Assembly: GCF_000359745.1 (NCBI RefSeq)
Contig: NZ_AQHN01000032.1
Span: 1 to 64,000 of the forward strand
Origin: Rhizobium freirei PRF 81
Lineage (GTDB): Bacteria; Pseudomonadota; Alphaproteobacteria; Rhizobiales; Rhizobiaceae
Length of the DNA: 64,000 bases
Direction: 5' to 3'
Each line of letters begins with the position of its first letter. Within the stretch, counting starts at the first letter, position 1. Below are positions 56,521 through 64,000 of this stretch, one piece after another. Position numbers and translations under genes: made by a program. Below the pieces are notes generated by a model. It ran no database searches. It was not told the DNA's origin and was given only the letters and a program-made list of their open reading frames with translations.

Positions 56521-57390
56521 TCAGACTACCTGCGAAGCTTTCGCGATCCGGGCCGCCTCAGCCTCCAGCCAGAAATAGAACGCTTCCATGCCGTCGCCGC
56601 TGCGCGCAGAAACCGTGAGAGTGCGAAGGCGTGGATTGACGCGCAGCGCATTAGCGATGCAGCGCCCGACATCGAAGTCGAGATGCGGTAGCAGGTCGGA
56701 CTTGTTGAGAATCATCAGGTCGGCGGCCGCGAACATGTCGGGATATTTGAGCGGCTTGTCCTCGCCCTCGGTAACCGAAAGCACCACGACCTTATGGGCC
56801 TCGCCGAGATCGAAAGCGGAGGGACAGACAAGATTGCCGACATTTTCGATGAACAAGACTGAACCGGGCTCGGGCGCCAGGTCCTCGACCGCGTGGCCGA
56901 CCATGTGGGCGTCGAGGTGACAGCCCTTGCCGGTGTTGATCTGGATTGCGGAAACACCGGTCTTGCGGATGCGTGCGGCATCGTTGGAGGTCTCCTGGTC
57001 GCCTTCAATCACGCTGATCGACATTCGGTCCTTGAGGTCGTGAATGGCGCGCACCAGAAAGCTGGTCTTTCCCGACCCGGGGCTTGAAACGAAATTCAGC
57101 GCAAAGATGCTGTCACGAACGAACCGAGCCCGGTTTTCGGCAGCATAGGCATTGTTTTTGGACAGGATGTCCTTTTCGATCTGGACGATGCGCTCCGGGT
57201 TCATGCCCGGGACATGCACGCCGGCAATCCGTTGATGATGTTGGAGCGCACCGTGTTCCGCGTAGTGACGATCATGAGGATGTCCATGATCGTGCAGGTG
57301 ACCGCGATGATGATCATGGTCGCCTTGCGCGCCTGTCTTGCTCTTGCCATCTTCCAATGTTGCCATCTCGCAGCCGCATACCGTGCACAT
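56521..57390 (-). CDS. hypB: HypB, nickel-binding GTPase
   Basis: The 289-residue protein begins [10 protein letters not shown], the high-affinity CxxCGC nickel site. Residues 25-52 hold 12 histidines, a nickel store. Then [15 protein letters not shown] (P-loop), [15 protein letters not shown], the metal site [11 protein letters not shown], and NKSDLLP. It delivers nickel to the large subunit with HypA. ATG shares a base with the hypA stop. Confidence 0.96.
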   Translation of the reverse strand: MCTVCGCEMATLEDGKSKTGAQGDHDHHRGHLHDHGHPHDRHYAEHGALQHHQRIAGVHVPGMNPERIVQIEKDILSKNNAYAAENRARFVRDSIFALNFVSSPGSGKTSFLVRAIHDLKDRMSISVIEGDQETSNDAARIRKTGVSAIQINTGKGCHLDAHMVGHAVEDLAPEPGSVLFIENVGNLVCPSAFDLGEAHKVVVLSVTEGEDKPLKYPDMFAAADLMILNKSDLLPHLDFDVGRCIANALRVNPRLRTLTVSARSGDGMEAFYFWLEAEAARIAKASQVV

Positions 57391-57731
57391 CAGATCACCT
57401 CCATGTCCTTGATCCTCAATTCATCGCCCGCCGTCGCCTGCACCTGATACCGCCCACAATCCGGGCAGGCGCCAAATCGCTCATCGAGGGGCACCGTCTT
57501 CCCACAATCGAGGCACCAGCCCTCGCCGGCGATGCGGTTGATTTCGAGTGCGGCATGTTCGGCAATCGTCCCACGCCGCACAGCTTCGTAGCAGAACAGG
57601 AGCGAATCCGGATTGATATGGCTCAAGACACCGACATCGAGGCGGATCGATTTGACTGCGCTCGCACCATTTAGCTGCGCCATCTCGCAGACGATGGCGA
57701 TCACACTCTCCATCAACGACATTTCATGCAT
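57390..57731 (-). CDS. hypA: HypA, nickel chaperone
   Basis: The 113-residue protein starts [10 protein letters not shown], with the nickel-binding N-terminal Met-His. It has the zinc site CLDC (residues 73-76) and CPDC (90-93). It overlaps the end of hupK by 8 bp. It hands nickel to the hydrogenase with HypB. Start ATG 57731 is fixed by the MHE motif. Confidence 0.96.
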   Translation of the reverse strand: MHEMSLMESVIAIVCEMAQLNGASAVKSIRLDVGVLSHINPDSLLFCYEAVRRGTIAEHAALEINRIAGEGWCLDCGKTVPLDERFGACPDCGRYQVQATAGDELRIKDMEVI

Positions 57732-58833
57732 GCGCGGCATCGCGAACGTTAAGCTTGAACTCGACGCAGGGATCGAACAGAGCCGCGAGGCGATAAACTG
57801 ACCGGGCTGCTGATTCATGAGCACCGATCCGCGATGACAGTAGGGTTTTGACAAATGGACCGGCCGGATGAAAATTCCATTCGGTCGGGGCCAGTATCCG
57901 GTAGGCGCAAAGTTTCCCGTTCGCGTCGATCTCGGCCTGATGATAAAGTCTGCCACGCCCACATTCCACCACGCCAAAGCCGCCGTCGCCGGGCACCGAA
58001 CCACCGGCCATCAGTTCGGAAGGATCATTCTGGCCCTTGGCAAGATGCGCGAGTTGCTTCAAGCAAAGGCCAACGTCGCCTATGCGTGCCATGAAGCGTT
58101 GCCTAAGGTGCGGATCGTCTGGCCTGCTGGTGTCGCAATGCCGGGCATAAGCACCGGTTTCGACGACCCGACCGGCAAGATGCGGCAAGGCGCAGTAGTG
58201 CGCATCTTTGCAAAGATGGGCAATAACTTCGGCATCATCGGCGGCACTCAGCGGATCAGGGCGCCGGCCTGAAAAAGTTCGGTCGTCCTTGATATCTCGA
58301 AAAATCGCCGCGCAAGCCGTGCCATCCGGCGACAATCCGTCGTCTTTCGAGATGCCGAGCCCCTCTGCTGCATCGGCAAGCCGCCGCGCGTTGGCAGCCA
58401 GGGCACTATGGTTCACTTTTTTCTCTCGCGATTGGCCGATGATTGCCTGCGACGCGGCCAGGGCGCCGCGCAGATATTGGCCCGCGTCAGCCACCAGACG
58501 TAACGATATTGATGAGGGCCAGTGCAAAATCAGCGCCCTCAAAGTTTCGAATATCCGTTCGGCAAGCAATCCGGCCACCGCCGCGAGCTGCTCCTCGATG
58601 GGCATCGGTAGGCCGGCTGCATTCAGGATGGCAAGGCGCGCCGCCACCGATTGCGAATAGCCACAGAGCGAAAAAACCCATCCGACAAGCATGGGCGCCT
58701 CTTCCGGTCGATGGCCAATGAACATGCGTGCCAATTCTTGCGGGCGGTTGACCCTCACGTCCACGAAACAGGCAAGCGCTTGCGACACCGTCACATCGAT
58801 CCGGATCGAGCCGGCGCTAAGGAGATAGGTCAT
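57724..58833 (-). CDS. hupK: HupK, scaffold-like hydrogenase accessory protein
   Basis: The 369-residue protein starts MTYLLSAGSIRIDV, overlapping the hupJ stop (ATGA). Like other HupK/HoxV proteins it is distantly related to the large subunit: LVGWVFSLCGYSQSVAA replaces the L2 motif and the end reads [18 protein letters not shown], where only the first Cys of DPCxxC remains. It probably holds the Fe(CN)2CO unit during assembly. Confidence 0.9.
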   Translation of the reverse strand: MTYLLSAGSIRIDVTVSQALACFVDVRVNRPQELARMFIGHRPEEAPMLVGWVFSLCGYSQSVAARLAILNAAGLPMPIEEQLAAVAGLLAERIFETLRALILHWPSSISLRLVADAGQYLRGALAASQAIIGQSREKKVNHSALAANARRLADAAEGLGISKDDGLSPDGTACAAIFRDIKDDRTFSGRRPDPLSAADDAEVIAHLCKDAHYCALPHLAGRVVETGAYARHCDTSRPDDPHLRQRFMARIGDVGLCLKQLAHLAKGQNDPSELMAGGSVPGDGGFGVVECGRGRLYHQAEIDANGKLCAYRILAPTEWNFHPAGPFVKTLLSSRIGAHESAARSVYRLAALFDPCVEFKLNVRDAAHA

Positions 58834-59164
58834 GCAACAAGCTCCCGAAGCGCTCGGAAAACCCTCCAACGCAGATCACGGCGCATGGGGCTGGCGGTTG
58901 GATGGGATGGCGGCGCGAGCGCAACGATGTTGAAAAATGCGCGCATCGCCTTCAACACCGTCCCCATCGTTTCAAACTCAAAGGCCATGAAAAACAGCAA
59001 GCAGGAATCAAAACCGCCAGTCGTCTCGGATTTTTGCCGGCGATGAATTCGATCACGCCTGCCCGCACATTCCGAGTCGTGCCTACAGCAGCCAAAATCA
59101 TGAACCGTGGCGTCGCGACGATGCGGTCGTTCGCCCGCCGAATGCCAGCAAGCTCGTTTCCGAA
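58830..59164 (-). pseudogene. hupJ: HupJ-like accessory gene, frameshifted
   Basis: One frame reads ANDRIVATPRFMILAAVGTT and AGVIEFIAGKNPRRLAVLI. Near 59008-59020 the sequence moves to a second frame reading DSCLLFFMAFEFETMGTVLK and ending RWRVFRALRELVA, whose stop overlaps hupK (ATGA). Position between hupH/hupI and hupK corresponds to hupJ. The N-terminus is fused to remains of hupI. Family assignment rests mainly on position. Confidence 0.6.
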
Positions 59165-59264
59165 GCGCCTTTCGCGGGCGCATAGACGTCCAGCATGTGC
59201 CGCCTTTCACCCTATCCTTATCCGAAACGGTCACATGCGTGACGAGATTCTCGAAGCTGATCAT
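59165..59264 (-). pseudogene. hupI: HupI rubredoxin remnant, truncated
   Basis: ATG 59264 overlaps the hupH stop (ATGA). The frame begins MISFENLVTHVTVSDKDR and then GGTCWT, continuing after a shift as VYAPAKGAS. This resembles a rubredoxin start (MECGICWxVYDPAKGD), but the first Cys is Gly and the second CPxC half is absent, the DNA running straight into hupJ-like sequence. An electron-carrying FeS4 site could not form. Confidence 0.6.
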
Positions 59265-60004
59265 TTGAAATAAGCCTCCTCGACATCACGCAGGCGCGCG
59301 GCGGAGTCGCGGAAATCCTCTTCAGTCGCGAGGGCGAGGGATGGGATGTCGACGATTTGCAGCATGTCGAGGACGATCTCATCCATGTTGTCGTAAAACT
59401 GTACGGACCAAACGTTTCGGGCCCCTGCTGCCGTCACGCGACAGGTGCGGTAGCCGCGTGATGTCAGTTGTACGGGACCGGCTCCGAGCGTGACCTGCAG
59501 GAAATTCACATCCTCGATGCTCATCGGAAACAACGACAAAATGATAGCGTGCGCAGGATCGCCATCCCGGTACTGGACAATGCGGTCACCGATCTCGGTC
59601 AGCACCGGCATGACGTTCATAGCGCCAGGCGGCGCAGGTCCATGTGAGACCAAGGCCGGCAGCGCCGTGCAGGCCCTCCGCACCGTCATAGGAATCGGGC
59701 CGACCTCGATATATTCCGCAATGAGGTCGCCGGCGGGGTCGGTAAAGCGCATATGCCAGACGCCGGCCATAACCGCTTCCTTGAACTGCGCCAGGACCCC
59801 GGAGGGCAGCGCCGCTACCCCGCAAACCTCGCCCTTGCCGAGCGTCTGCGTGACCAATTTCTTGTCATCGTCGTCGAATTCGAAAATGTCGAATAGCTGC
59901 CCCGGCTGGCCGGCTTTTTGCACCGCAAGCGTTGCAGCAATGTCGGATATGAGCATTGCGGCTCGGCAGCTTCGGCCGTTTAGGGAGCCAACTGGGTAGG
60001 CTGG
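59261..60004 (-). CDS. hupH: HupH, hydrogenase expression/formation protein
   Basis: The 247-residue protein starts MPAYPVGSLNGRSC. It contains LGKGEVCGVAALPSGVLAQF, MAGVWHMRFTDPAGDLI and VTAAGARNVWSVQFYDNMD, typical of the HupH C-terminal domain. It aids maturation of the small subunit or large subunit under oxygen. About 30 N-terminal residues usual in HupH are missing upstream of the MPAYP segment, where a stop and no good start occur, so the start is uncertain. Confidence 0.82.
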   Translation of the reverse strand, partial: PAYPVGSLNGRSCRAAMLISDIAATLAVQKAGQPGQLFDIFEFDDDDKKLVTQTLGKGEVCGVAALPSGVLAQFKEAVMAGVWHMRFTDPAGDLIAEYIEVGPIPMTVRRACTALPALVSHGPAPPGAMNVMPVLTEIGDRIVQYRDGDPAHAIILSLFPMSIEDVNFLQVTLGAGPVQLTSRGYRTCRVTAAGARNVWSVQFYDNMDEIVLDMLQIVDIPSLALATEEDFRDSAARLRDVEEAYFK

Positions 60005-60282
60005 CATTGTCTGCTCCAAATCAGCGTGTAATTCATTCTCGCACTTGGGATCTGCAAGCGGCGTACCAGTTGCTGAGAAAGATGGGTCGTATTGATCTGA
60101 AGGAAAATTCCGGTCGCGGTCTTATGCGGATGCGCACACGCGGCCCCGATGCTGAGGCAGCGCGTTACGCTTCGCAATATTCAGCAATCCGCCCGCAGCC
60201 AGCAGGATCGATCTCGTCCGTCTCCGGCTGCCCTTGGACAGTCCACATGAACATGTGGCCGACAAGGAAGAGGAGATTGCGT
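60005..60282. other. Interval where hupG would be expected; no intact gene
   Basis: In Rhizobium leguminosarum hupG (HyaE-like thioredoxin fold) lies between hupF and hupH. These 278 bp are too short and contain stops in all minus-strand frames; I see no HyaE-like sequence. It may be a deletion scar. Confidence 0.5.
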
Positions 60283-60597
60283 TCAGTTGAGAAATACGAA
60301 CTGCCAGTTTTCCCGCAAATGCAACGGTAATTCCGGCTCGCGGGAGATAAGATCGGCAAATAGCGTTTCGAATGACCGTCCTTCGACCGCTTCAGCAAGA
60401 CCGGCCAACGCATCGTCGATCTTGTGTGCTTCGTCGGCATCGAGCACCCGGATCGCAGATCCTAGATGAGTAAGAACGTACGTCCCAACCGGTTGCGGGC
60501 CGACCAGCACCATCGAAATCGCAAAAACCGATCCGTGGCGCTCGCACTCCGCTGTAAATTCGCCACCAGTCACCTGCATCGGAATTCCTATGCACAC
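60283..60597 (-). CDS. hupF: HupF, HypC-like hydrogenase chaperone
   Basis: The 104-residue protein begins at GTG 60597 as (V)CIGIPMQVTGGEF, the essential Cys2 immediately after the start. It has PVGTYVLTHLGSAIRVLDAD and the longer C-terminal tail of HupF (EPELPLHLRENWQFVF) that HypC lacks. HupF stabilises HupL during assembly, especially in the presence of oxygen. No hupE lies between it and hupD. Confidence 0.92.
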   Translation of the reverse strand: MCIGIPMQVTGGEFTAECERHGSVFAISMVLVGPQPVGTYVLTHLGSAIRVLDADEAHKIDDALAGLAEAVEGRSFETLFADLISREPELPLHLRENWQFVFLN

Positions 60598-60738
60598 AAT
60601 CAGCCCCTCGATCTGCCTGGGTTCATGATATTGGGAACCGGAAGGGTTCTCGCGCGGGTCCTTGGGTTTTGGATGCAGCCGGCGAACAGGAACGCAACCG
60701 ACGACTGCCTCGGTTGCATCGGAACCCCCCTGAACCAC

Positions 60739-61320
60739 TCAATTCGCCCGGTCCGCTCGCCGCTCGTAATGTGCAAAATCGATGTCGTTGGCGAGGAGAG
60801 CGGGCGCGGCGGTGCGGCGCGAACTGATGGCGACGCCCCATCGCTCCAGGATGCCGGCGGCTACCATTACGGCGGCCGGGATTACGGATTTGACGGGCTC
60901 AGTCACCGGTCCGCCCCAGCTATCGAGGTCCACCGGTTGGCAGCCGATCAGTGCGAGTCTTGCGGGATAGCGATCGAGAAGGTCGGCAGCGCTCAGAACT
61001 TCCTGGAAGCCTGTCTGGTGCAGGCTCATCTTTTTGGCGCCGGTGAATTTCGGCACGTCGTCATTCTCGACGATCTTCAGCGTGCCGGGCGCGAGACCGA
61101 AGTCGACCGCGTCGAATACAATCAGATGATCGGCTTCGGTGACATATTGCACGAGATAAAGGCCCTGGGTGCCGCCGTCGAGCACGGTGACGTTGGTCGG
61201 CACCGCATAGGCCTGGTGGAAGGCTTCGACAGCGCGGACGCCAAAACCCTCGTCCGCCCAGAGAATATTGCCAATGCCGAGCACCAAAACGTTCGGTTTG
61301 CGAGAGTTCGCTTCGTCCAT
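60739..61320 (-). CDS. hupD: HupD, hydrogenase maturation endopeptidase
   Basis: The 193-residue protein starts MDEANSRKPNVLVLGIGNIL, then WADEGFGVRAVEAF with the nickel-sensing Glu, DGGTQGLYLVQYV and FDAVDFG (Asp) and MSLHQTGFQEVL (His). It removes the C-terminal peptide of HupL after nickel insertion. The gene begins 1 bp after the hupC stop. Confidence 0.94.
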   Translation of the reverse strand: MDEANSRKPNVLVLGIGNILWADEGFGVRAVEAFHQAYAVPTNVTVLDGGTQGLYLVQYVTEADHLIVFDAVDFGLAPGTLKIVENDDVPKFTGAKKMSLHQTGFQEVLSAADLLDRYPARLALIGCQPVDLDSWGGPVTEPVKSVIPAAVMVAAGILERWGVAISSRRTAAPALLANDIDFAHYERRADRAN

Positions 61321-61321
61321 C

Positions 61322-62035
61322 CTAGTCCTCGTTGTGCTTGGACAGCCGCTCGCCCGAAATCATCGACGAAACGATGCTCTGGCGGCTGACGATGTCCTCG
61401 CGTACCGCGATATAGATATGGATCATCACGAAGATCAGGATCACCCACATTCCCAGATGATGAAGGGTATGAACGGACTGGCTGTTCGGCCAGATGAAGA
61501 ATACCCGACCAAACAGCCTGTATGCCCAGCTGTCGTGGCCGACGCTTTCGCCATAGAGCGCAAATCCGGTGATCACCATGAATGTCAGCGGCAGCGTGAA
61601 CGTCACGAACATGACGAATTGCGACAGCGGATTGTGGCCAGCATATTTCAACGCGCGTCCAGTAAGGAATGTGTAAACGCGCACCTCGTGCAGCCATTCG
61701 CTCCAGAACCGTCCGCTCCAGAAGGGAACGTAGAAGATTTGGCGTGCATGCACGTTGCCGACGAAGACCCAGTAGATTCTGAGGATCAGGGCCACGGCCA
61801 GGATCTGCCCGGCGGCGAAATGGACAAAACGGATATAGCCCATCAGGAAATTGGCGCTCGCCTCGCCGGGTGCCGCCGCCAATGGGCTGCCGATGAAATA
61901 ACCCGTCAGCGCCAGCGCCAGGATGGAGAAAGCGTTTATCCAGTGCCAGAGGCGAACGGGCGCCTCGTAGGCATACACGTTTTCGCGCTCGCTGGCGCGT
62001 TCGTCATCGGCGTTTGAGATAGCAGAGATGCTCAT
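61322..62035 (-). CDS. hupC: HupC, hydrogenase b-type cytochrome
   Basis: The 237-residue protein starts at ATG 62035 (GAGGAGG upstream). It has four membrane helices with heme-ligand His in VRLWHWINAFSILALALTG, FVHFAAGQILAVALIL and HTLHHLGMWVILIFVMIHIY. It anchors HupSL to the membrane and passes electrons to quinone. Confidence 0.95.
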   Translation of the reverse strand: MSISAISNADDERASERENVYAYEAPVRLWHWINAFSILALALTGYFIGSPLAAAPGEASANFLMGYIRFVHFAAGQILAVALILRIYWVFVGNVHARQIFYVPFWSGRFWSEWLHEVRVYTFLTGRALKYAGHNPLSQFVMFVTFTLPLTFMVITGFALYGESVGHDSWAYRLFGRVFFIWPNSQSVHTLHHLGMWVILIFVMIHIYIAVREDIVSRQSIVSSMISGERLSKHNED

Positions 62036-62046
62036 GATCGTCCTCC

Positions 62047-63837
62047 TCATCTGACTTGGACCTTGGCCATTTCCTGTCCGTCCGGGCTCATGATATGGGT
62101 GGAGCATGCAAGGCACGGATCGAAGGAATGGAGGGTTCGGAGGATTTCGAGCGGCTGCGACGGATCCGACATAGGCGTGTCAATCAGTGAGGCCTCGAAC
62201 GCGCCGATATTGCCGTGCGGATCGCGCGGACTACCGTTCCAGGTGGTCGGCACCACACATTGATAATTGTCGATCTTGCCCCCCTTGATCTTGATCCAGT
62301 GTGCGAGGGCGCCGCGCGGGGCCTCGGTGAAGCCGACGCCCTTGACCTCGCAAGGCCAAGTCTCCGGCTTCCATTTGTCGATGAAGGCGGTGGCGCTGTC
62401 GCCGGCCTTGATATTGGCGACCAGCTTGTTGTGGAAATAGCGCATCTGCCGGCCTGCCCAGACGGATTCGAGCGCGCGAGCGGCGGTACGCCCTAGTGTC
62501 GAAAATAACGCCGCGGTCGGCAGGCCGAGGTCCTTCAGGACCTTGTCGACGGGATCCTTGAATTCTGCCTTGCCCTGGGCGTAGCCCAAGACCCAACGGG
62601 AAAGCGGGCCGACTTCCATGGCGTGGCCGCGCCAGCGCGGCGCCTTGATCCAAGAATATTTTCCGCCTTCGTCCAGCTCTTGAATGTTGGTCTTGGTGCC
62701 CTTGGCATTCGGCCCAAGCTCGTAATGCGGCACGGTGACACCGTCCCAGGGATGCAAGCCCTTGGCCTCGTCCGGATATTCGTACCAGGAGTGACTGACG
62801 AATTCCTGGATCTGCTCTGGATCGGAATGGTCGACTGGCAGGACTTCGTTGAAATTGCCATTAATGATCGCACCGCGCGGAAGCTTCAGGCTCGCCTCCG
62901 TGTAGTCATTTGCGTGTTCCGGCACGTCGCCATAGGCAAGCACGTTCTTGCCCGACAACCCGCCGCCGAACAGCCAATCCTTGTAGAAGGAACCGATCGC
63001 CATGATGTCCGGTAGGTATACCTTCTCGTTGAACTCGATCAGCTGGTCGATCACCGACGAAATTTGGTTTAACCGTTCCATTGTAATCGCGCCGACGGCT
63101 CCCGTGCCGTCGAGGTTGATCGGACAGGGCACTCCGCCGACCAGCCAATTCGGATGCGGATTTTTCCCGCCGAAGATCGTGTGGATCTTGACGATCTCCC
63201 TCTGGAAATCGAGGGCTTCGAGATAGTGTGCTACGGCCATCAGGTTCGCTTCAGGCGGCAGCTTATAGGATAGATTGCCCCAGTAGCCGTTCTTGAATGG
63301 ACCAAGCTGGCCGGATTGGACGAACTTTCTCAGCCGTGTCTGGATGTCTTTGAAGTAGCCCGGCGAAGACAATGGCCAATCGGACACCGATTGGGCAAGC
63401 GCCGAGGTGGCCTTCACATCGGCCGTGAGGGCAGATATGACATCCACCCAGTCGAGCGCATGCAGGTGATAGAAATGCACGACGTGGTCATGAACCTGCA
63501 ATGCCAGCTGCATGAGATTGCGGATCGAATTGGCGTTTTCCGGAATGGTTATGCCGAGCGCATTTTCAACCGCCCGCACCGATGTGAGCGCATGGGTTCC
63601 GGTGCAGACGCCGCAGATCCGTTCCGTGAAAGCCCAGGCATCGCGTGGATCGCGATTTTTGAGGATGACTTCAATGCCTCGCCACATTGTGCCGGTGGAA
63701 ACGGCATTGCGGATGATATTGTCCTCGTCGACATTGACCTCGACCCGCATGTGGCCTTCGATGCGGGTTACAGGATCGACCACAAGACGCTTGCCGGAAT
63801 TGTCGAGCGTGAAGCCATCTGGCGTTTGGATGGTCAT
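62047..63837 (-). CDS. hupL: HupL, uptake [NiFe]-hydrogenase large subunit
   Basis: The 596-residue precursor has the N-terminal nickel ligands in [16 protein letters not shown] (Cys75, Cys78) and the C-terminal pair in DPCLACSTH (Cys575, Cys578). HupD should cut after His581 and remove 15 residues. [16 protein letters not shown] is the L1 motif. It oxidises H2 produced by nitrogenase in nodules. ATG 63837 overlaps the hupS stop. Confidence 0.97.
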   Translation of the reverse strand: MTIQTPDGFTLDNSGKRLVVDPVTRIEGHMRVEVNVDEDNIIRNAVSTGTMWRGIEVILKNRDPRDAWAFTERICGVCTGTHALTSVRAVENALGITIPENANSIRNLMQLALQVHDHVVHFYHLHALDWVDVISALTADVKATSALAQSVSDWPLSSPGYFKDIQTRLRKFVQSGQLGPFKNGYWGNLSYKLPPEANLMAVAHYLEALDFQREIVKIHTIFGGKNPHPNWLVGGVPCPINLDGTGAVGAITMERLNQISSVIDQLIEFNEKVYLPDIMAIGSFYKDWLFGGGLSGKNVLAYGDVPEHANDYTEASLKLPRGAIINGNFNEVLPVDHSDPEQIQEFVSHSWYEYPDEAKGLHPWDGVTVPHYELGPNAKGTKTNIQELDEGGKYSWIKAPRWRGHAMEVGPLSRWVLGYAQGKAEFKDPVDKVLKDLGLPTAALFSTLGRTAARALESVWAGRQMRYFHNKLVANIKAGDSATAFIDKWKPETWPCEVKGVGFTEAPRGALAHWIKIKGGKIDNYQCVVPTTWNGSPRDPHGNIGAFEASLIDTPMSDPSQPLEILRTLHSFDPCLACSTHIMSPDGQEMAKVQVR

Positions 63838-64000
63838 CGTGATCTTTCCTGTCCATTGCCGTTTTTAGGACCGGTTTTCCCGCGCTTGGCGGTGACCTGC
63901 TTGACGGCGCTGATTGCAGCATGGGCAGCAATCGCCCCACCGACAACACCAGCTGCGGTCATGCCCACCTGGTCTGCAGTGGCTTCCACGCCGAATGGGC
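63834..64000 (-). CDS. hupS: HupS, hydrogenase small subunit (3' end only)
   Basis: The visible 54 residues read [20 protein letters not shown] and [20 protein letters not shown], the C-terminal membrane helix and basic tail of HupS; the Fe-S domains lie beyond the window edge. Its TGA overlaps the hupL start (ATGA). Confidence 0.92.
   Translation of the reverse strand, partial: PFGVEATADQVGMTAAGVVGGAIAAHAAISAVKQVTAKRGKTGPKNGNGQERSR

Noticed and set aside
55595..56578. 327-residue plus-strand open frame
   Set aside because: It lies antisense to hypF, which has all its domains.
54027..60597. HupF taken as a second HypC copy by duplication
   Set aside because: HupF and HypC paralogues are both standard in rhizobial hup clusters; the long HupF tail is normal.
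1..64000. tRNA or rRNA genes, replication origin, riboswitches
   Set aside because: No cloverleaf, rRNA or repABC-like sequence, and no recognisable riboswitch core, was seen by eye.

Overview
This window looks like a symbiotic (or formerly symbiotic) region of a Rhizobiaceae genome, most likely a symbiosis plasmid or island. The evidence is a NodA acyltransferase and a NodD regulator, a SyrB-like protein, a phasin, a DUF982 protein and a full-direction hup/hyp uptake-hydrogenase cluster. The DNA is GC-rich, with AT-richer patches at a few boundaries (for example 47.3-47.6 kb). Insertion sequences and broken genes are frequent.

Layout. 0-3.7 kb: a putative HExxH metallopeptidase gene split by an IS630-family element, which itself carries an IS701-like element in its right terminal repeat. 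3.9-5.7 kb: nodD and nodA on the minus strand, without nodB or nodC. 6.2-9.1 kb: aquaporin, phasin and a DUF982 protein with long gene-poor gaps. 9.7-16.9 kb: a ROK repressor divergent from a carbohydrate ABC transporter operon with a Gfo/Idh/MocA oxidoreductase, ending in a strong terminator. 17-19.3 kb: a frameshifted chemotaxis receptor and a tiny HTH protein. 19.3-25.5 kb: a tightly coupled minus-strand operon with an unknown 594-residue protein, a LarC-C-terminus-like protein, LarC, LarE (with an in-frame stop), LarB and a NiCoT nickel transporter. No LarA is present. 26-28.1 kb: decayed AhpD-like and DsbA-like genes, the latter split by an ISAs1-family element with an 8-bp target duplication. 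28.4-35.7 kb: malY/patB-like, ridA and aapJQMP (aapQ and aapM frameshifted), divergent from a MetR-like LysR gene. 36-44.3 kb: MFS, cupin and alcohol dehydrogenase genes, followed by a run of decayed genes and regulators (LysR, HxlR, AraC, AKR, GntR). 44.5-49.5 kb: GNAT, HAD, DegT aminotransferase, a second ROK regulator and a small broken membrane-protein gene. 49.9-51.7 kb: three consecutive genes sharing a SyrB-type C-terminal coiled coil. 51.8-64 kb: hup/hyp genes in the order hupS(partial)-L-C-D-F-H-I-J-K-hypA-B-F-C-D-E on the minus strand.

Two themes stand out. First, nickel: a permease, a nickel-pincer-nucleotide pathway with two His-rich or nickel-binding players, and a [NiFe] hydrogenase with its whole Hyp set. 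HupE and HupG are absent and HupI/HupJ are degenerate. Second, decay: at least a dozen genes carry single frameshifts, ochre/amber codons, internal deletions or IS insertions. Several indels lie in short homopolymers, so sequencing error must be excluded before they are called pseudogenes.
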